Both the position numbers and the translations under genes were made by a program. The notes beneath the pieces are model-generated. The model had not been told where the DNA came from and searched no databases. It worked only from the letters and a program-made list of their open reading frames with translations. DNA of 64,000 nt from Acidobacteriota bacterium (GTDB lineage: Bacteria; Acidobacteriota; Terriglobia; Terriglobales; Acidobacteriaceae): NCBI GenBank assembly GCA_031296115.1, contig JARLGI010000120.1:62001-126000 (forward strand). The letters run 5' to 3'. This document shows, piece by piece, positions 60,841 through 64,000 of this stretch. The stretch's first letter is position 1; every line of letters begins with the position of its first letter.

Positions 60841-62613
60841 TTACTGAGCCTTCGTCGCCGCCTTCTTTTGCGCAATCCAAACATTAATCTGCTGGTCCAG
60901 TACATCCAGCGGCAGCGCGCCGGAATCGATGACCTGGTCATGGTATTCCCGGATGTTGAACTGATCGCCCAGTTGCTGCTGCGCGCGCGCCCGCAGTTCC
61001 AGGATTTTCAACTGCCCCATCTTGTAGGACAGCGCCTGCGCCGGCCAAGCAATGTAGCGGTTGGTCTCCGACTGCACACTTGGCTCGTCAATCGCCGAGT
61101 GGTCGTGGAAATACTGTACGACCTGATCGCGCGTCCAGTGCTTGTAGTGCAGGCCGGTATCAACGACTAACCGGATTGCGCGCAGCATTTCGTCTTCCAG
61201 GCGTCCGTAGTCGTTATAGGGGTCCTTGTAGAATCCGACCTCCTTCCCCAGCCGCTCGGAATACAGCGCCCAACCTTCAATGTAAGCACCGTAAAAGCCG
61301 TGCTGGCGAAAGGGCGGCAGCCCGGTCACTTCCTGCGCCATTGAGAGCTGTAGGTGATGGCCGGGAACGCCCTCGTGATAGGCCGTCGATTCAATGGTGA
61401 TCACGGTCCGCTTGGTGGGATCGCTGGTGTTCACCTGTACATGTCCGGGACGCGAGCCGTCGGGTGTTCCGGTCTGATACTGCGCGCCGGGAGCATCTTT
61501 CTCGCGGAACCACTCCACCGGCATGACCATCACGTCGGCCTTGGGTAAGGTGTTGAACAGTTTTGGCAGCTGCGGCTTCATCTGCGCAATGTATTGGCGG
61601 TACAAGTCAAGAATCTGCTCGCGGGATTGCGCGTACATTTTCGGGTTGGCTTTGACCGATTCGCGGAAGGACTTCAGGTCTGTGAAGCCGAGGCTCTCGG
61701 CAATCACCAATTGCTGCTGCTCGATTTCAGCTACCTGCTGCAGGCCGATCTGGTGGATCTCTTCCGGCGTCTTGTCGATAGTGGTGGAGCGTCTGACATT
61801 GAAAGCATAGATTGCGTTGCCGTTGGGCAACGACCACACGCCAACTTCGGTCCGTCCTTTGGGCGCGTAGTCGTCTTTCACAAATTTGGCGAAACTCGCA
61901 TAAGCCGGAAGCACAACGTCCTTGATGGCGGCCAGACCCGCGGTTTTCAGGCGCGTCTTGTCAGCGTCAGAGAAGCTGGTGGGGAACTTATCGAAGGGTT
62001 GCGCGAACGGCGTTTTTTCAGGTGCCTGGGCCGCGATTCCGGCGGCTTGGTCAGCCACCTTTTCCAGCAGGAATTTTGGCGGCATCAGTCCGTTGGCCAT
62101 GCCTTTGCGCATGTTGGCCATGTTTTCGTCGAAGAGGCGAGGCAGTTGCTTCAGGCGCGCGATGTAGTCGTCATATTCCTTCACGGTCTGAAAGGACAAA
62201 ATCGATACCAACTGGGGAGCAAACAGGTGTATGCCGTTCATCTGGTTGACCGGCATCTGCCACAACTTCAAATCAGTGCGCTCGATATCTTCCTGCAACG
62301 AGCGTATCTCCAGGGCGCGGTTCAGCACCTCCTGCTGCGTGAAGCCGGCGGTGTTGATGGCCTCGAAGCGCTTGAGGAAATCCTTGTCCTTCGCCTGCTG
62401 GGCGAGAATGGTCTGTTCGGAAGAGCTTCCCATCTGGTCGTTGTAACGTTTGTCACCGATGATGGAAGCGAACACCGGGTTCTGTTGCAGGTTCCATTCC
62501 CACTGCTCGGCGATCAGATCATTCAACTGTTTGCGACGCGCTTCCAGGTCATTGTTGGCGGCAAACATCTGAACGACAAGCAGCAGACAAAAAATCAATG
62601 CGACAGGACGCAT
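60841..62613 (-). CDS. exported DUF885-family putative metallopeptidase
   Basis: 590 residues with a signal peptide (VALIFCLLLVVQMFAA). The family motif is YHEGVPGHHLQLSMAQE near residue 410, an HExxx-HH arrangement thought to bind zinc, followed by FYGAYIEGWALYSERLG near 442 with the next Glu. DUF885 proteins are related to gluzincin dipeptidases of the carboxypeptidase Taq/M32-like fold. Probable periplasmic peptidase; substrate unknown. ATG 62613 has GAGGAGAG 5 nt upstream; a longer frame to 62634 is ignored. Confidence 0.85.
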   Translation of the reverse strand: MRPVALIFCLLLVVQMFAANNDLEARRKQLNDLIAEQWEWNLQQNPVFASIIGDKRYNDQMGSSSEQTILAQQAKDKDFLKRFEAINTAGFTQQEVLNRALEIRSLQEDIERTDLKLWQMPVNQMNGIHLFAPQLVSILSFQTVKEYDDYIARLKQLPRLFDENMANMRKGMANGLMPPKFLLEKVADQAAGIAAQAPEKTPFAQPFDKFPTSFSDADKTRLKTAGLAAIKDVVLPAYASFAKFVKDDYAPKGRTEVGVWSLPNGNAIYAFNVRRSTTIDKTPEEIHQIGLQQVAEIEQQQLVIAESLGFTDLKSFRESVKANPKMYAQSREQILDLYRQYIAQMKPQLPKLFNTLPKADVMVMPVEWFREKDAPGAQYQTGTPDGSRPGHVQVNTSDPTKRTVITIESTAYHEGVPGHHLQLSMAQEVTGLPPFRQHGFYGAYIEGWALYSERLGKEVGFYKDPYNDYGRLEDEMLRAIRLVVDTGLHYKHWTRDQVVQYFHDHSAIDEPSVQSETNRYIAWPAQALSYKMGQLKILELRARAQQQLGDQFNIREYHDQVIDSGALPLDVLDQQINVWIAQKKAATKAQ

Positions 62614-62805
62614 GTACTCTCCTCGCGCGTGCATTCGCGCAGCGAAAAATGCAAAGTTAGAACCGGAGATCCAAAATCGTGCAGCGGCCCGGGAAGCGAG
62701 CGTTCCTCCGCTGCGCCTTTGACGACAATCTTACAAGATTTGTGAGCATCGAGGTTGGCGCCTTAACTCCTTTGGTCACGGCATCGCTTACAATCGATTG
62801 GCCGC

Positions 62806-63828
62806 ATGAGCAAGAATATTCTTCCCTTTGAGGGCCCCGGCCTTCGCAAGCTCCGACGCGCCCTGCTGGCTTGGTATGACCAACACCGGCGCGAACTGCC
62901 CTGGCGGCGGAACACTGATCCGTATCGCGTGTGGGTTTCGGAGATCATGCTGCAACAAACGCGAGTGGCGGCGGTTTTGGACCATTATGCGAGGTTCATG
63001 CAACGGTTTCCCGATGTGAGGGTGCTTGCTGCGGTCCGTGAATCCTCTGTACTGGCAGTGTGGAGCGGGCTTGGCTACTACCATCGCGCCCGTCGCATGC
63101 ATCAGGCAGCCAAGGTGGTGGTGCGCGAGCGACGTGGAAAATTTCCGCAAAGCGCGGCCGGCTGGCTGGAACTGCCCGGCATAGGCCGTTACACCGCAGC
63201 GGCGATCGCCAGCATTGCGTTCGGAGAAAGCGTCGCGGTGGTGGACGGCAATGTCGAACGGGTTCTGGGCCGCATTGCCGGTGCAAACCCGGGCAGGGAA
63301 GCGGCATGGCAGCGCGCCGAAGCGGTGCTGGATCGCCGTCGCCCGGGCGACTTCAACCAGGCCATGATGGAATTGGGTGCGACCATCTGCACGCCGCGAG
63401 CTCCGCAGTGCCTGCTGTGTCCGCTCTACACGTGGTGCGTCTCGCGGGGAGCCGAGGCGTCGCGGCCGCAGCCTCCGCGAAAGCGTAAAGAACTCCACTA
63501 CGCCCTGGCGCGGGAGAACGGCGCCGTGCTGCTGATGCAGCGCGCTGCCGACGCGCCGATAATGGCCGGGATGTGGGAGTTGCCTATCATCCAGGATGAC
63601 CAACGCAATGGCGACAAGCCCCTCGCCAAGCTGAAGCACTCGATCACAGACACAGATTACGAAGTGACCGTTCTCCCGGTATCGGCGGAACGGAGCCACG
63701 GAATCACAGCGGATGGTCGCTGGTTCACCCGCAAGCGGTGGGAGCGGCTGGCACTCACCGGCCTCACACGCAAGATCCTGCGGCGGCTGGCACTTGAACC
63801 CAGCGCGGTGTCGTCAGAATCTAAGTAA
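62806..63828 (+). CDS. mutY: A/G-specific adenine glycosylase
   Basis: 340 residues. Catalytic Glu46 (VSEIMLQQTRV), the helix-hairpin-helix LPGIGRYTAAAI (123-134), catalytic Asp147 (VVDGNVERV) and the 4Fe-4S Cys set 195, 202, 205, 211 (C-x6-C-x2-C-x5-C) are all in place. The C-terminal NUDIX-like domain (KRKELHYALARENGAVLLMQ) recognises 8-oxoG. MutY removes adenine mispaired with 8-oxoguanine. TACAAT lies 11 nt before ATG 62806. The next gene begins 24 bp later. Confidence 0.95.
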   Translation: MSKNILPFEGPGLRKLRRALLAWYDQHRRELPWRRNTDPYRVWVSEIMLQQTRVAAVLDHYARFMQRFPDVRVLAAVRESSVLAVWSGLGYYHRARRMHQAAKVVVRERRGKFPQSAAGWLELPGIGRYTAAAIASIAFGESVAVVDGNVERVLGRIAGANPGREAAWQRAEAVLDRRRPGDFNQAMMELGATICTPRAPQCLLCPLYTWCVSRGAEASRPQPPRKRKELHYALARENGAVLLMQRAADAPIMAGMWELPIIQDDQRNGDKPLAKLKHSITDTDYEVTVLPVSAERSHGITADGRWFTRKRWERLALTGLTRKILRRLALEPSAVSSESK

Positions 63829-63851
63829 AGACGTGATTCCTCGGAGGTCTC

Positions 63852-64000
63852 ATGGCTGCATTACCCGCGGGCCAACGCGCGCCCGATTTCACCCTGCCGA
63901 CAGTTGAGGGTAAGAAAGTTTCGCTACACAGCGCTCTGACGAAGGGCCCAGTTGTGCTGGTGTTCTTCAAGATCAACTGCCCGGTATGCCAGTACGCGCT
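63852..64000 (+). CDS. thiol peroxidase / redoxin-domain protein, 5' part (cut by window end)
   Basis: The first 49 residues are visible: LPAGQRAPDFTLPTVEGKKV, then PVVLVFFKINCPVCQYA. This is the start of a peroxiredoxin/TlpA-type thioredoxin fold, with a CPVC redox pair near residues 44-47. The N-terminus lacks a signal peptide. CGGAGG lies 5 nt before ATG 63852. The 24-bp gap to mutY suggests one transcript for oxidative-damage functions. Peroxidase versus thiol-disulfide reductase cannot be decided from this part. Confidence 0.75.
   Translation, partial: MAALPAGQRAPDFTLPTVEGKKVSLHSALTKGPVVLVFFKINCPVCQYA

Noticed and set aside
1-64000. CRISPR arrays, phage genes, insertion sequences, rRNA or tRNA genes
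   Set aside because: None was found by reading both strands; the repeats present are short dispersed intergenic types without regular spacers or transposases.

Overview
The window (about 60% GC, 64 kb) reads as ordinary chromosome of a Gram-negative, diderm bacterium. The best fit is an Acidobacteriota of the Terriglobia / 'Ca. Koribacter' type. This is inferred from protein style: a TPR-plus-secretin protein, an LptF-LptG fusion, a GspG-like pseudopilin with a low-complexity insert, pyruvoyl-dependent arginine decarboxylase, bacillithiol synthesis, and a small Cys/His family I associate with this phylum. There are no rRNA, tRNA, CRISPR, phage or insertion-sequence genes. Both edges cut genes: a PLP decarboxylase at the left and a thiol peroxidase/redoxin at the right.

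Layout. 1-9.8 kb: decarboxylase end, GHMP kinase, CPBP protease, unknown secreted protein, NAD synthetase, DsbA-like oxidoreductase, TPR-secretin (minus), a lone nuoI and a small secreted protein. 9.9-13.3 kb: pyruvoyl arginine decarboxylase, a LysR regulator and glutamine synthetase. 13.4-21.7 kb: envelope island with two large porin-like barrels, an OmpA-like protein, coiled-coil and single-span membrane proteins; one porin has a clear promoter and a CRP/FNR-type palindrome. 21.8-27 kb: PolX, cold-shock protein, Nudix hydrolase, a frameshifted secreted protein, a DUF2520 dehydrogenase-like protein. 27.1-32.2 kb (minus): RibA, MsbA-like ABC exporter, fused LptF-LptG. 32.4-38.4 kb: GH57 glycosidase, HAD phosphatase / MocA-like nucleotidyltransferase / XdhC, zinc alcohol dehydrogenase. 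38.4-39.6 kb: repeat-rich decayed stretch with a frameshifted Cys/His gene. 39.6-45.2 kb: lone nuoB, BshA, LytS-type kinase, AlaX-type editing protein, RlmN. 45.4-55 kb: M16 peptidase, type IV pilin, LolA, PilC, PilB, PilM-N-O-P and a GspG-like pseudopilin, all on plus. 55-64 kb: MFS transporter, GT39-like membrane glycosyltransferase, Ppx/GppA, SixA, a VapBC-type pair, DUF885 protein, MutY, redoxin.

Themes. Envelope biogenesis dominates (LPS export, LolA, porins, OmpA, secretin, type IV pili). The pilus cluster lacks PilQ next to PilP; the only secretin seen is 45 kb away on the other strand. Complex I genes nuoI and nuoB stand alone, 31 kb apart. Many genes have a -10 hexamer 6-7 nt before the start codon and no Shine-Dalgarno sequence, which suggests frequent leaderless transcripts. 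Intergenic space carries at least two dispersed repeat types: a GCTCAGGATGACA palindromic family and a degenerate CTAGCAACTAG family that reaches into gene 3' ends. I saw no single cluster that is clearly a new defence or metabolic system; the most unusual items are the leaderless pattern, the degenerate PilM, the terminal pseudopilin, the LptFG fusion and the two frameshifted genes.
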